NCBI RefSeq assembly: GCF_003205615.1
Contig: NZ_PYBV01000014.1
Coordinates: 35,277 to 99,276 of the forward strand
DNA from: Micromonospora arborensis
Lineage (GTDB): Bacteria > Actinomycetota > Actinomycetes > Mycobacteriales > Micromonosporaceae
Direction: 5' to 3'
DNA: 64,000 nucleotides
Shown piece by piece: positions 54,317 to 63,602 of the stretch (positions within the stretch are counted from its first letter, which is position 1; each line of letters starts with the position of its first letter). The notes below the pieces were generated by a model that searched no databases, was not told the DNA's origin, and saw only the letters and a program-made list of their open reading frames with translations. Made by a program: the position numbers and the translations under genes.

Positions 54317-55506
54317 GCACGGCGCCGACCACCACCGGCGGCGCCGACGCCGACGGACCGGTGCCGCCACCCCGGGCGTCCGTGCCGCACGAAACCACCA
54401 CCGTGCCGGGTGTCGACAGTCCGCTCGATGCCGCGCCGGACGCGGCCGGCTGGCCGGCGGGTGTGCCGGTCGCCGCACCCGCCGAACCGGTCGTCGCCGA
54501 CGTCGGGTCCGGGCGGGTGCGGTGGGACCCGGCGGAGCGGCGCGCTCGGGCCAGCCAGTCGTTCTGGACGGCACTGGTGGGCGTACCGGCGATCTTCTCG
54601 GTGCTTCGGCTCGGGGTGGAGGCGGGCGGCGAACTCCAGACCACGTTGCTGCTGGTCGCGAACGTCGGGCCGGTCAACCTGCTCGCCGGTTTCCTGACCA
54701 CGGCCGCCCGGTTGCTCTCCACCGGAATGGTCGCCGTCTTCGCCCTCGGTGCGGTGTTGGCCGTCAGTGCCGATCGGCTGCCACCGGGGACCCGCCGTCG
54801 TCCGCTCTTCGCCCGCTGGGCGGACATCACCCCGGCCTGGGTGGTGCTGGCCAGTTTCCTGCTCGCCCTGATCACCTGGCCGCTGCTCTACCTGCCGCTG
54901 CTGCTGCCGGCGTTCGTGGCCGCGTTCCAACTCCGCCCCGCGCGGCTGCACGAACGGGTGCTGCCGCGGCTGCTCATGATCGTCGCGTTGCTCGCCGGGT
55001 ACGGCTGGCTGCTGCTCCCCACACTGCGGGACGCGGCGGAGCAGGGTGACGAGCGGCTGGTGCTGGTGCTTCTCGTGGTGCCGCCGCTGTTGGCCCTGTT
55101 CATCGCGGGGCCACTGCCGGGCATGGTGATCCGGCCGCTGGCGTCGGTGACCGAGGTGGCGATGCTGGCCACGCTGGTCTGGGCCGCAGTGCCGGTGATC
55201 AGCACTCCGGTGCTGCCGCTGACCGTCACGACCGTGGGCACGGAGAACGGACCTGCCGAGGACGTGCGCGGGCATGTGATCACCACGGACGACGTCAACA
55301 TGGTGATCCTGCAGGAGCGGGGTGGCGTGCGGTACGTGCCGGTCGACCTGGTCCGCGCGCAGGTGCTCTGCCCGACCGAGGAGGAACTGCCCCGGCACCA
55401 ACTGCGCATCCACGACTTCCACGTCGAGGACTCACTGCTGGAGGGCATGGGCCGTCGGGTTCGCCCGGTCCACCGCATCGATGCCGCCTGCCGTACCCCG
55501 GCCTGA
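54313..55506 (+). CDS. GlnX-like multi-pass membrane protein
   Basis: A 397-residue protein coupled to the binding-lipoprotein gene (GTGA). A disordered cytoplasmic N terminus (to about residue 80) precedes about eight hydrophobic segments in several clusters. The C terminus (HVITTDDVNMVILQERGGVR, then FHVEDSLLEGMGRRVRP) is soluble. The position and coupling match GlnX, which in mycobacteria relays the state of GlnH across the membrane. Sequence similarity to GlnX itself could not be tested here, so the name is functional inference. Confidence 0.75.
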   Translation: MSTAPTTTGGADADGPVPPPRASVPHETTTVPGVDSPLDAAPDAAGWPAGVPVAAPAEPVVADVGSGRVRWDPAERRARASQSFWTALVGVPAIFSVLRLGVEAGGELQTTLLLVANVGPVNLLAGFLTTAARLLSTGMVAVFALGAVLAVSADRLPPGTRRRPLFARWADITPAWVVLASFLLALITWPLLYLPLLLPAFVAAFQLRPARLHERVLPRLLMIVALLAGYGWLLLPTLRDAAEQGDERLVLVLLVVPPLLALFIAGPLPGMVIRPLASVTEVAMLATLVWAAVPVISTPVLPLTVTTVGTENGPAEDVRGHVITTDDVNMVILQERGGVRYVPVDLVRAQVLCPTEEELPRHQLRIHDFHVEDSLLEGMGRRVRPVHRIDAACRTPA

Positions 55507-55515
55507 CGTTCCAGG

Positions 55516-55586
55516 CTCGACACCACGTCGCCGATGTGGGGGTATCGCGCACCCCGGATACCGCCACATCGGCGATATCGAGTCGA
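55516..55586. repeat. Dispersed palindrome family I, copy 3
   Basis: Arms 55516-55546 and 55557-55586 pair over a core of about 20 bp (TCGCCGATGTGG then GGTATC, one mismatch). The right arm matches the right arm of 24093-24168 over about 36 bases in the same orientation. It lies between convergent genes and may act as a terminator. Confidence 0.8.
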
Positions 55587-55606
55587 TCATGCATCGAGCG
55601 GGCGGC

Positions 55607-56770
55607 TCAGTAGGACTTGTCCTGACCGAGGACGTGCTGGGCGACGAAGTTGAGGATCATCTCCCGGCTGACCGGGGCGATCCGGCCGGCCCGGACCGCG
55701 CCGAGCAGGGTCGCCACCCCGTACTCGGTGGTCATGCCCGCCCCGCCGAGCACCTGGACGGCGGTGTCCACGGCGAGCGCGGCGGCCTCCCCGGCCGCGT
55801 ACTTGGCCATGTTGCCGGCCACCCCGGCCTCCAGGTCGCGGCCTGCGTCGTACTGGGTGGCCGCCTTCTGGATCATGAGGCGGGCCAGCTCCACCTGTAC
55901 CGCGGCGTGTGCCAGCGGGTGCGACACCCCCTGGTGCGAGCCGATGCTCCGGCCGCCCCACACCTTGCGGGTGGCGGTGTACTCGCTGGCCCGCTCGATG
56001 GCGTACCGGCCGGTGCCGGCACCCATCGCGGCCACCGTGATCCGTTCCGGGTTGAGCCCGGCGAAGAGCGCCGGCAGCCCGGCGTCCAGCGACTCACCGA
56101 GCAGCGCGTCGGCGGGGAGTCGCACGTCGTCCAGGTAGAGCAGGAACTGGTTCTCCGGGGACACGATCTCCATGTCCAACTTGGACCGGGTCAGGCCAGG
56201 CGCGTCGGTCGGCACCAGGAACAGCGCCGGCTTCAGCTTCCCGGTGGACGAGTCCTCGGTGCGGGCCACCACCAGCACGTGGCCCGCCTCGTCGACCCCC
56301 GAGATGTAGCACTTGCGGCCGTTCAGCAGCCAGCCATCGCCGTCGCGGCGAGCCACCGTGCCGAGGCGGTGGAAGTTGGAACCGGCCTCCGGCTCGGTGA
56401 TCGCAAAGACGATCTTCTGGGAGCCGTCGGCGAGGCCGGGCAGGTGCCGCTTGCGCTGCTCCTCGGTGCCATGCCGGTTGAGCACCGTGCCCGCGATCGC
56501 GGGAGAGACCACCAGCAGCAGCAGCGGGCAGCCGGCAGCCGCCAACTCCTCGCAGACGATGGCCAGCTCGGTGATGCCGCCGCCCCCACCGCCGTACTCG
56601 GTGGGGATGTTGACCCCCAGGTAGCCGAGCCGGCCGGCCTCGGCCCAGAGCTCGGTGGTGTGTTCGCCCGCCTTGGCCTTCTCGACGAAGTAACCGTGGC
56701 CGTAACGGCGGCCCAACGCCCGTACGGCGTCGCGCAGTTGGTCCTGCTCAGGGGTGAGGTCGAAGGTCAT
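55607..56770 (-). CDS. Acyl-CoA dehydrogenase
   Basis: FAD-dependent acyl-CoA dehydrogenase of 387 residues. It oxidises acyl-CoA to enoyl-CoA. FAITEPEAGSNFHRLGTVARR, YISGVDEAGHVLVVART, RYAIERASEYTATRKVWG and the C-terminal QVLGGAGMTTEYGVATLLGAVRAGRIAPVSREMILNFVA follow family order. The start overlaps the biotin carboxylase stop (ATGA, 56767-56770). It is the last gene of the operon. The branched-chain or terpenoid acyl-CoA substrate is inferred from the neighbours. Confidence 0.93.
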   Translation of the reverse strand: MTFDLTPEQDQLRDAVRALGRRYGHGYFVEKAKAGEHTTELWAEAGRLGYLGVNIPTEYGGGGGGITELAIVCEELAAAGCPLLLLVVSPAIAGTVLNRHGTEEQRKRHLPGLADGSQKIVFAITEPEAGSNFHRLGTVARRDGDGWLLNGRKCYISGVDEAGHVLVVARTEDSSTGKLKPALFLVPTDAPGLTRSKLDMEIVSPENQFLLYLDDVRLPADALLGESLDAGLPALFAGLNPERITVAAMGAGTGRYAIERASEYTATRKVWGGRSIGSHQGVSHPLAHAAVQVELARLMIQKAATQYDAGRDLEAGVAGNMAKYAAGEAAALAVDTAVQVLGGAGMTTEYGVATLLGAVRAGRIAPVSREMILNFVAQHVLGQDKSY

Positions 56771-58791
56771 CGGGGGTTCTCCTCCGCAGTGTCGATCACG
56801 GCCAGCACCGCCCCGGTGCGGACCTGACCGCCGGCCGGCACCGGCAGTTCGGCGACCACGCCGTCGGTCGGGGCGACGACGGGATGTTCCAGCTTCATCG
56901 CTTCCAGGGTGAGCAGCGGATCGCCGGCCGAGACCCGCTGACCGACCTGGACGTGCACCCGGGCCACCGCGCCCGGCAGCGGCGCGAGCAGCGAACCGGC
57001 GGCCACCGCCGCGGTGGGCAGCGGAAGACGCGGCAGCTCGGCCAGGCTCGCCGCCCCGTCCGGGCCGTCCACGAACACCGCCGACCCCACCCGGTGTACG
57101 CGGTACGCGTGCCGCACCCCGTCGACGTCGAGGACCACCCGGCCCGGGGTGGCCTCGACCAACGTCACGGCCGGCCGTTCGGCGGCGGCAGCAGCGGCGT
57201 CTGGTGCGGCGGCACTCAACTCGGCGGCACCGGGTTCGGCGGACCACTCGACGAGCCCGCCCCTGCGGTCCAGCCGGTAGCGGACCTCGATCGCACCGTC
57301 CGGCCCGCTGAATCGGGTGACCTGCGGAACGGCCGGCACGTTACGCCAGCCCGACGGCAGCCCGGCCAGCACCGGCGCGGCGGCGCGGCGCCCAGCGGCC
57401 GAGGCGAGTGCCGCCGCCAGCGCGGCCAGCGGGAACCGGTCGGCGGGAAGCAGCGGGGCGAAGACCTCCGGGTGCCGGTCCAGGAACCCGGTGTCGATCT
57501 CCACGGCCGCGAACGCGGGGCTGCGCAGCACCCGGACCAGCAGGTCCCGATTGGTGGTCACCCCGTGCAGCTCAGCCCGGGCCAACGCGGTGGACAGCAG
57601 GCGGGTCGCCTCCGCACGGGTACGACCCCAGACGACCAGCTTCGCCAGCATCGAGTCGTAGTGCGTCCCGACCACCGAGCCGGCCACCACACCCGAGTCG
57701 AGCCGCAGGCCCGGCCCGGCCAACCCGCCGAACTCGGCCGCCACCTGCGGGACCGCGAACCGGTGCAGAACGCCGGTGGCCGGCCGCCAGCCCGCAGCCG
57801 CGTCCTCGGCACACAGGCGCACCTCGATCGCATGCCCGGTGCTGACCGGCAGGGCCGCCGGCAGTGGCTCACCCTCGGCGACGAGCAGTTGCCACCCCAC
57901 CAGGTCCAGCCCCGTGCACAGCTCGGTGACCGGGTGCTCCACCTGGAGCCGGGTGTTCATCTCCAGGAAGAAGAACTCCCCATCCTGAGCGAGCAGGAAC
58001 TCCACCGTGCCCGCACCCAGGTAGTCCACCGCGCGACCAGCGGCCACCGCCGCCTCGTGCAACGCCGTCCGCACCCGCTCCGGAACGACCGCCGGCGCCT
58101 CCTCGACGATCTTCTGGTGCCGGCGCTGGATCGAGCACTCCCGATCACCGAGGGCCACCACCCGACCGTGCGCGTCGCCGAAGATCTGCACCTCGACGTG
58201 CCGGCCGCGCTCGACGTACCGCTCGATGAAGACCGTGCCGTCACCGAACGCGGCGGCCGCCTCGCGGCGTGCCGAAGCGACGGCCTCGGCCAGCCCACCC
58301 GCGTCCCGGACGATCCGCATCCCCCGCCCGCCACCACCGGCGGACGCCTTCACGAGCACCGGAAAGTCGGTGACCGCATCGGTGTCGGTCCAGCTCGGCA
58401 GCATCGGCACGCCCGCCTCGGCGAGCAGCGCCTTCGCCGCCAGCTTGTCGCCCATCGCGGCGATCACCTTGGCCGGCGGCCCGACCCAGGTCAGCCCGGC
58501 GTCGGTCACCGCCGCCGCGAACTCCGCGTTCTCGGCGAGGAACCCGTAGCCCGGATGGACGGCGTCCGCGCCGCTGCGCCGGGCCGCGTCCAGGATCAAC
58601 TCGACCCGCAGGTACGTCTCGGCCGGCGCGGCACCGGGCAGCCGGACCGCGTGATCCGCCTCGGCGACGAACGGCTCGGCGGCGTCCGCGTCCGAGTGCA
58701 CCGCGACCGTCTCCACGCCGAGCGCCCGGCAGGTCGCGAAGACCCGGCGGGCGATCTCCCCGCGATTGGCGACAAGCAGTCTGTTGATCAT
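56767..58791 (-). CDS. Acyl-CoA carboxylase alpha chain (biotin carboxylase + biotin carrier)
   Basis: A 674-residue biotin-dependent carboxylase subunit. The biotin carboxylase part ([58 protein letters not shown]) is followed by a linker domain and a C-terminal biotin carrier with biotinylation site EAMKLEH. The length and order match methylcrotonyl-CoA/geranyl-CoA carboxylase alpha chains. The ATG at 58791 was chosen because family similarity starts there. The 68-base spacer upstream holds interspersed repeat copy C. It works with the carboxyltransferase encoded just upstream. Confidence 0.94.
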   Translation of the reverse strand: MINRLLVANRGEIARRVFATCRALGVETVAVHSDADAAEPFVAEADHAVRLPGAAPAETYLRVELILDAARRSGADAVHPGYGFLAENAEFAAAVTDAGLTWVGPPAKVIAAMGDKLAAKALLAEAGVPMLPSWTDTDAVTDFPVLVKASAGGGGRGMRIVRDAGGLAEAVASARREAAAAFGDGTVFIERYVERGRHVEVQIFGDAHGRVVALGDRECSIQRRHQKIVEEAPAVVPERVRTALHEAAVAAGRAVDYLGAGTVEFLLAQDGEFFFLEMNTRLQVEHPVTELCTGLDLVGWQLLVAEGEPLPAALPVSTGHAIEVRLCAEDAAAGWRPATGVLHRFAVPQVAAEFGGLAGPGLRLDSGVVAGSVVGTHYDSMLAKLVVWGRTRAEATRLLSTALARAELHGVTTNRDLLVRVLRSPAFAAVEIDTGFLDRHPEVFAPLLPADRFPLAALAAALASAAGRRAAAPVLAGLPSGWRNVPAVPQVTRFSGPDGAIEVRYRLDRRGGLVEWSAEPGAAELSAAAPDAAAAAAERPAVTLVEATPGRVVLDVDGVRHAYRVHRVGSAVFVDGPDGAASLAELPRLPLPTAAVAAGSLLAPLPGAVARVHVQVGQRVSAGDPLLTLEAMKLEHPVVAPTDGVVAELPVPAGGQVRTGAVLAVIDTAEENPR

Positions 58792-58810
58792 GAGCGCTGA
58801 GCCTGCCTTT

Positions 58811-58856
58811 CGTTCGCGACTGCGGGACTCCGCTTCGCTGCGTTCCTCGCGCTCAC
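58811..58856 (-). repeat. Interspersed operon-spacer repeat, copy C
   Basis: Read on the minus strand it is GTGAGCGCGAGGAACGCAGC...CCCGCAGTCGCGAACG. It starts three bases after the carboxyltransferase stop codon and ends 19 bases before the biotin carboxylase start. It matches copy B (45389-45433) almost throughout. Confidence 0.85.
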
Positions 58857-58859
58857 GGG

Positions 58860-60461
58860 CTACATCCGGAAGACGCCGAAGCCGGCGGCGCCCTGCACCG
58901 GTCCGCTGTGGATCGCCGAGAGGCAGAGCCCGAGGACCGTACGCGTGTCCCGAGGGTCGATCACCCCGTCGTCGTAGAGCCGGCCGGAGAGGAACAACGC
59001 GCCCGACTGTGACTCGATCTGCTGCTCGACCATCATCCGCATCGCGGCGTCGGACTCCTCGTCGTAGTCGCGCCCCCGGGCGGCGGCAGCCTGCCGCGCC
59101 ACGATGGAGAGCACCCCGGCGAGCTGAGCCGGGCCCATCACCGCCGACTTCGCGTTCGGCCAGGTGAACAGGAACCTCGGCTCGTACGCCCGGCCACACA
59201 TGCCGTAGTTGCCGGCCCCGTACGAGGCGCCCAGGTTCACCGTCAGATGCGGCACCGTCGAGTTGGACACCGCATTGATCATCAGTGCGCCGTGCTTGAT
59301 GATGCCGCGCTGCTCGTACTCCGTGCCGACCATGTAGCCGGTGGTGTTCTGCAGAAAGATCAGCGGGGTGTCGGAGGCGTTCGCGAGCTGGATGAACTGG
59401 GCCGCCTTCTGCGCCTCCGCGCTGAACAACACCCCGCGGGCGTTGGCCAGCACGCCAACCGGGTACCCGTGCAGCTCGCCCCAGCCGGTGACCAGCGCGT
59501 CCCCGTACGCGGGCTTGAACTCGTCGAAGTCGCTGCCGTCCAGGATCCGGGCCAGCACCTCACGCGGGTCGAACGGCACCTTCAGGTCGGCGCTGGTGAT
59601 GCCGAGCAGCTCCTCCGGGTCGTACTTCGGTGGCTGCGGCACGGCCGTCCGCGGCGGCGGGCCCTGCTTGCGCCAGTTCAACCGGCGTACGCACTGCCGG
59701 GCCAACCGGATGCCGTCCCGCTCGTCGGAGGCCAGGTAGTCGGCGAGCCCGGACGTGGCCGCGTGCATCGCCGCACCGCCCAACGACTCGTCGTCGGTGA
59801 CCTCACCGGTCGCCATCTTCACCAGGGGCGGCCCGGCCAGGTAGACCTGCGACCGGTCCCGAATCATGATCACGTGGTCGGACATCCCCGGCACGTACGC
59901 GCCACCTGCCGTCGCGTTGCCGAAAACCACGCTGACCGTGGGGATGCCCGCCGCCGAGAGCCGGGTCAGGTCACGGAACACCCGACCACCCGGAATGAAG
60001 ATCTCCGCCTGGGTGGGCAGGTCCGCCCCGGCCGACTCGACCAGGTTGACCATCGGCAGCCGGTTGGCCAGGGCGATCTCGCCGGCCCGCCGCGTCTTGG
60101 CAAGGGACCACGGATTGACCGCGCCGCCGCGTACCGTCGGATCGTTGGCCACGATCAGACACTCCACGCCCTCGACCACCCCGATGCCGGTGACCACGCT
60201 GGCCCCGACCGGGAAGTCCGTGCCGTACGCGGCGACCGGCGACAACTCCAGGAACGGGCTGTCCGCGTCCACCAGCAGCTCGATCCGCTCCCGGGGGAGC
60301 AACTTGCCGCGCGCGTGGTGCCGGGTCACGTACTTCGCGCCGCCGCCGGCCCGAGCCTGGTCCAGCGCGGCGTCCAACTCGGCCAGTCGGTCCAGCAGAG
60401 CCGCACGGTTTGCCACGTGCCCGGGTGCGGACACGTCGACCGCGCTGTTCAAGATGCTCAC
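58860..60461 (-). CDS. Acyl-CoA carboxylase carboxyltransferase (MccB/GccB type)
   Basis: Carboxyltransferase beta chain of 533 residues. It transfers CO2 from biotin to an acyl-CoA. The two crotonase-like halves contain ARGKLLPRERIELLVD, GASVVTGIGVVEGVECLIVAND, FGNATAGGAYVPGMSDH and the C-terminal FLQNTTGYMVGTEYEQRGI, with ending GFGVFRM as in methylcrotonyl-CoA and geranyl-CoA carboxylases. The GTG start at 60461 lies 24 bases after the AtuA-like gene. The order suggests a carboxylation step in branched-chain or acyclic-terpene breakdown. Confidence 0.94.
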   Translation of the reverse strand: MSILNSAVDVSAPGHVANRAALLDRLAELDAALDQARAGGGAKYVTRHHARGKLLPRERIELLVDADSPFLELSPVAAYGTDFPVGASVVTGIGVVEGVECLIVANDPTVRGGAVNPWSLAKTRRAGEIALANRLPMVNLVESAGADLPTQAEIFIPGGRVFRDLTRLSAAGIPTVSVVFGNATAGGAYVPGMSDHVIMIRDRSQVYLAGPPLVKMATGEVTDDESLGGAAMHAATSGLADYLASDERDGIRLARQCVRRLNWRKQGPPPRTAVPQPPKYDPEELLGITSADLKVPFDPREVLARILDGSDFDEFKPAYGDALVTGWGELHGYPVGVLANARGVLFSAEAQKAAQFIQLANASDTPLIFLQNTTGYMVGTEYEQRGIIKHGALMINAVSNSTVPHLTVNLGASYGAGNYGMCGRAYEPRFLFTWPNAKSAVMGPAQLAGVLSIVARQAAAARGRDYDEESDAAMRMMVEQQIESQSGALFLSGRLYDDGVIDPRDTRTVLGLCLSAIHSGPVQGAAGFGVFRM

Positions 60462-60485
60462 AGCCCCATGCCCTTCGCGATGATC

Positions 60486-62159
60486 TCATTCATGGTCGGC
60501 CGGCAGGTCGACGATCCGGGCGCGCAGCAGCTCGCCGAGTGCCTTGGCCTGCGGGTCGAACCGGGTCGACGCGGCCACCCCTGCCCCGAGCAGGCCCTCG
60601 ATCACGAAGTTGACCGCGCGCAGGTTCGGCAGTTCGTAGCGCCGCACCGACAGCGGCCCGGTCTCCGGCACCAGTTCGGCCAGCCGCTCGACGGTCAACC
60701 AGGCGCGCAGCCACGCGTACCCGGCTTCGCTCCGCGCCCAGACACCGAGGTTGGCATCCCCACCCTTGTCCCCTGAGCGTGCGCCGACCAACTCGCCGAG
60801 CGGTCCGCGTCGGGTCGGGCCGTCGACCGCCGTTTCGCCGCCCGAAACTGTCTCGGCGGCGGCGGTTGCTGCCGCGGCGGGGTCGGTGTGGAGCGGCGGG
60901 GCGATCGGCACCCGCTCGCTGCTGGGCAGCACCGCTACGTGCGCCACCGCCTCCTGCGGCACCGTGTCGGCGGTGAAGACGCCGTACGGGGTCGCGTCGC
61001 CCGGCAGGGTGGTCAGCGTGCAGCCCGGGTACGACGCCAGCGCCAATTCCACCGCCGCCGCCGAGAAAGCCCGTCCGGTTCGCGCCTTGTCGCCGTCGCG
61101 CAGGTGGACGTGGAGCAGGGCACTGGCAGCCTCGGTGTCGACGGCGTCGGGGTGGTCGGTCCGGGCCAGGACGAACTCCAGCCCGTCCTTGCCCACCGCC
61201 TCCTCGACCTGCCCCCGGACCAGAGCGGCCTTCGCCTCGACGTCCAGACCACAGAGGACGAACGTCATCGAGTTGCGGAAGCCGCCGAGGTTGTTGACGC
61301 CGACCTTGAGCGTGGCCGGCGGTGGCGTACCCCGGACACCGGCGACCTGGACCCGGTCCGGCCCGTCGGCCCGCAACGTCACCGTGTCCAGTCGGGCGAC
61401 CACGTCCGGTCCCAGGTACGCCGGCCCACCGATCTCGTAGAGCAGTTGGGCGGTGACCGTCTCCACGGTGACCGCGCCGCCGGTGCCCACCTGCTTGGTG
61501 AGCACCGTCGAGCCGTCGGCGTGCACCTCGGCGATCGGGAATCCGGGCCGGTGCCCGCCGTCGGGCAGCTCGGTGAAGAAGCTGAAGTTGCCGCCGGTGA
61601 CCTGTGCACCGCACTCGATCAGGTGCCCCGCGACGGTCGCCCCGGCCAGCTCATCGAGGTCGTCGCGGCCCCACCCGTACCGGGCGATGGCCGGGCCGAC
61701 CACCAGCGACGCGTCGGTGACCCGGCCGGTGACCACCACGTCCGCACCACTGTCGAGGCAGGCGGCGATCCCGAACGCGCCGAGGTAGGCGTTCGCGGTC
61801 AACGCGTCCGGCCGCTGGATGGTGTCGCCCTCGACGTACCCGACCTGGGCTGGCAGGCCCAGACGGCCGGCGAGTGCGTCGATGGCGGCGGCCAGGCCGG
61901 CCGGGTTCAACCCGCCGGCGTTGGTCACGATCCGCACCCCCCGGTCGAGGGCGGTGCCGAGGCACGTCTCCAGTTGACGCAGGAACGTCTTCGCGTAGCC
62001 CAGGCCGGGGTCGCGCAGCCGGTCCCGGGCGAGGATCAGCATCGTCAACTCGGCCAGGTAGTCACCGGTCAGCACATCCAACTCGCCGCCGTCGAGCATC
62101 TCCCGCCAGGCGATGAACCGGTCGCCGTAGAAGCCGGAGGCGTTGCCGATGCGGATCAT
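60486..62159 (-). CDS. AtuA-like (DUF1446) protein
   Basis: A 557-residue protein of the acyclic terpene utilisation AtuA family. MIRIGNASGFYGDRFIAWREML, DYLAELTMLILARDR, RIVTNAGGLNPAGLA and VTGGNFSFF cover the DUF1446 core. The C-terminal domain has LGELVGARSGDKGGDANLGVWARS. The chemical role of AtuA is not known, but it is essential for citronellol use in Pseudomonas. The ATG overlaps the TIGR03084-type gene stop (ATGA, 62156-62159). It is embedded between that gene and the carboxylase genes. Confidence 0.92.
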   Translation of the reverse strand: MIRIGNASGFYGDRFIAWREMLDGGELDVLTGDYLAELTMLILARDRLRDPGLGYAKTFLRQLETCLGTALDRGVRIVTNAGGLNPAGLAAAIDALAGRLGLPAQVGYVEGDTIQRPDALTANAYLGAFGIAACLDSGADVVVTGRVTDASLVVGPAIARYGWGRDDLDELAGATVAGHLIECGAQVTGGNFSFFTELPDGGHRPGFPIAEVHADGSTVLTKQVGTGGAVTVETVTAQLLYEIGGPAYLGPDVVARLDTVTLRADGPDRVQVAGVRGTPPPATLKVGVNNLGGFRNSMTFVLCGLDVEAKAALVRGQVEEAVGKDGLEFVLARTDHPDAVDTEAASALLHVHLRDGDKARTGRAFSAAAVELALASYPGCTLTTLPGDATPYGVFTADTVPQEAVAHVAVLPSSERVPIAPPLHTDPAAAATAAAETVSGGETAVDGPTRRGPLGELVGARSGDKGGDANLGVWARSEAGYAWLRAWLTVERLAELVPETGPLSVRRYELPNLRAVNFVIEGLLGAGVAASTRFDPQAKALGELLRARIVDLPADHE

Positions 62160-62953
62160 GCTCGTCCTCCGTCTCCGCCTGCCGGCGCACGGCCGGCGCC
62201 CGGCGGGCCGGCGAACGCCTGCGCCACGTCGAGCCACTCGTCGGCGACCGGGCCGACGGCGACCAGGGCGAGATCCGCGCGGTGTCGGCGCTGAGTGACA
62301 AGCAGGCAGAAGTCCCGAGCCGGGCCGCTCAGTCGGTCGGCGGCGTCCGCCGGACCCCAGCTCCACGTGTCACCGCCGGGCCCGACCAGTTCGACCCGGA
62401 CCGGCGCCGTCGGTGCCGTCCGGCCGTGTGCGGCGAAGCCATGCCCGAGGGTACGCACGCCCAGGTGCGCGACGTGCCGGAGTCGGTCGCTGTCGGGGCG
62501 GACGACGCCGAGTGTGTCGGCCACATCCGCACCGTGTGCCCAGGTCTCCATGATCCGGGCGGTCGCCATCGAGGTGGCGGACATCCGGGTGCCGTACCAG
62601 GGCAGCTTCTCGCCGGCCGGGACGGCCGCCAGTGCGTCGGCGAGTGCCGCCCGGCCGGCCCGCCAGCGGGGGAGCAGCTCCGCTGGCGGCGCGAGGAACT
62701 CCTCGGCGCCGGCGTCGACCATTCGGGTCGGGTCCGGTGCGGCGGTGACCGTCGCGTAGAACGCCTCGGGATCGGTGGCGGCGAGCAGCGCCACGTGGTC
62801 GGTCCAGGCGAGGTGGGCGATCTGGTGTCCGATGCTCCAGCCCGGCGCGGAGGTCGGCCTCGCCCAGTCGACGGAGGGCAGTGGGGCCACCAGGGCGTCC
62901 AGTTGGGCCGACTCGTCGGCCAGGTCGGTGAGCAGGTTGCTGAGGTCGACCAT
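62156..62953 (-). CDS. TIGR03084-type metal-binding protein (DinB/maleylpyruvate isomerase-like)
   Basis: A 265-residue helical protein of the TIGR03084 type. The N-terminal four-helix bundle has WSIGHQIAHLAWTDHVALLAA, with metal-binding histidines, and METWAHGADVADTL. The C-terminal domain (VRVELVGPGGDTWSWGP, then DFCLLVTQRRH) is the usual sterol-carrier-like part. The reaction is unknown; mycothiol-linked isomerase chemistry is known for relatives. It lies 37 bases after tetR and is coupled to the AtuA-like gene, so it is the second gene of the operon. Confidence 0.88.
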   Translation of the reverse strand: MVDLSNLLTDLADESAQLDALVAPLPSVDWARPTSAPGWSIGHQIAHLAWTDHVALLAATDPEAFYATVTAAPDPTRMVDAGAEEFLAPPAELLPRWRAGRAALADALAAVPAGEKLPWYGTRMSATSMATARIMETWAHGADVADTLGVVRPDSDRLRHVAHLGVRTLGHGFAAHGRTAPTAPVRVELVGPGGDTWSWGPADAADRLSGPARDFCLLVTQRRHRADLALVAVGPVADEWLDVAQAFAGPPGAGRAPAGGDGGRA

Positions 62954-62990
62954 GGTGCCTCCGGTCGGTGCAGGCCTGCGCGGCCGGCGG

Positions 62991-63596
62991 TCAGGGCGTG
63001 AGAAGGGCGGCGAGTTGGCGCTTCCAGGTGGTCAGCAGAGCGGTACGGCGTGCCGAGTCGTCGTTGAGCAGGTTGGCCACCCCGAGCCCGCGGAGCAGGT
63101 CGAGGGTGGCCTGCACCGCCTCGCGGACTCCGGGCCGGCGCTCGTCGACACCGAGTAGCGCGACGGTGAGGCGGTGCATCTCCCGCCCGACCGTCGCCTC
63201 CAGCGGCACCAGGGCGTCCCGCAGCTCCCGATCGGTGCGAGCGGCGACCCAGAGCTCGAGGGCGGCGACGAACAGCGGCCCGGTGAACGCCACACCGAGC
63301 AGGTCGATCACCCGGTCCAGCCGCTGCGGGCCAGCGGGCAGGACCTCGGCCTCGGTGCGCAACTCGGCGGCCCGCCGCTCGGCCAGATGGGCCACGGCGG
63401 CGGTGACCAGCGCGGCCTTCGTCGGGTAGTGATGCAGTTGGGCCCCGCGCGAGACACCGGCCCGTGCGGCGACGACGGTGGTCGTGGTGCCGGACCAGCC
63501 GTGCTCGATCAGGCAGTCGACAGTCGCCTCCAGCAGGCGGGCCTGGGTGGCGCGGCTGCGCTCCTGCTGAGGAACGCGCGTCGATGCGGCGGACAC
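62991..63596 (-). CDS. TetR-family transcriptional regulator
   Basis: A 201-residue TetR regulator. The N-terminal HTH (RATQARLLEATVDCLIEHGWSGTTTTVVAARAGVSRGAQLHHYPTKAAL) is well conserved; the ligand domain is not informative. The GTG at 63596 is preferred: there is no Shine-Dalgarno, but CAGGCT lies six bases upstream and TTGACT 17 bases further. The frame extends to a TTG at 63623. It is the first gene of the acyl-CoA operon and probably represses it through the palindrome at 63625-63636, with an acyl-CoA as inducer. Confidence 0.9.
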   Translation of the reverse strand: MSAASTRVPQQERSRATQARLLEATVDCLIEHGWSGTTTTVVAARAGVSRGAQLHHYPTKAALVTAAVAHLAERRAAELRTEAEVLPAGPQRLDRVIDLLGVAFTGPLFVAALELWVAARTDRELRDALVPLEATVGREMHRLTVALLGVDERRPGVREAVQATLDLLRGLGVANLLNDDSARRTALLTTWKRQLAALLTP

Positions 63597-63602
63597 GGGA
63601 AC

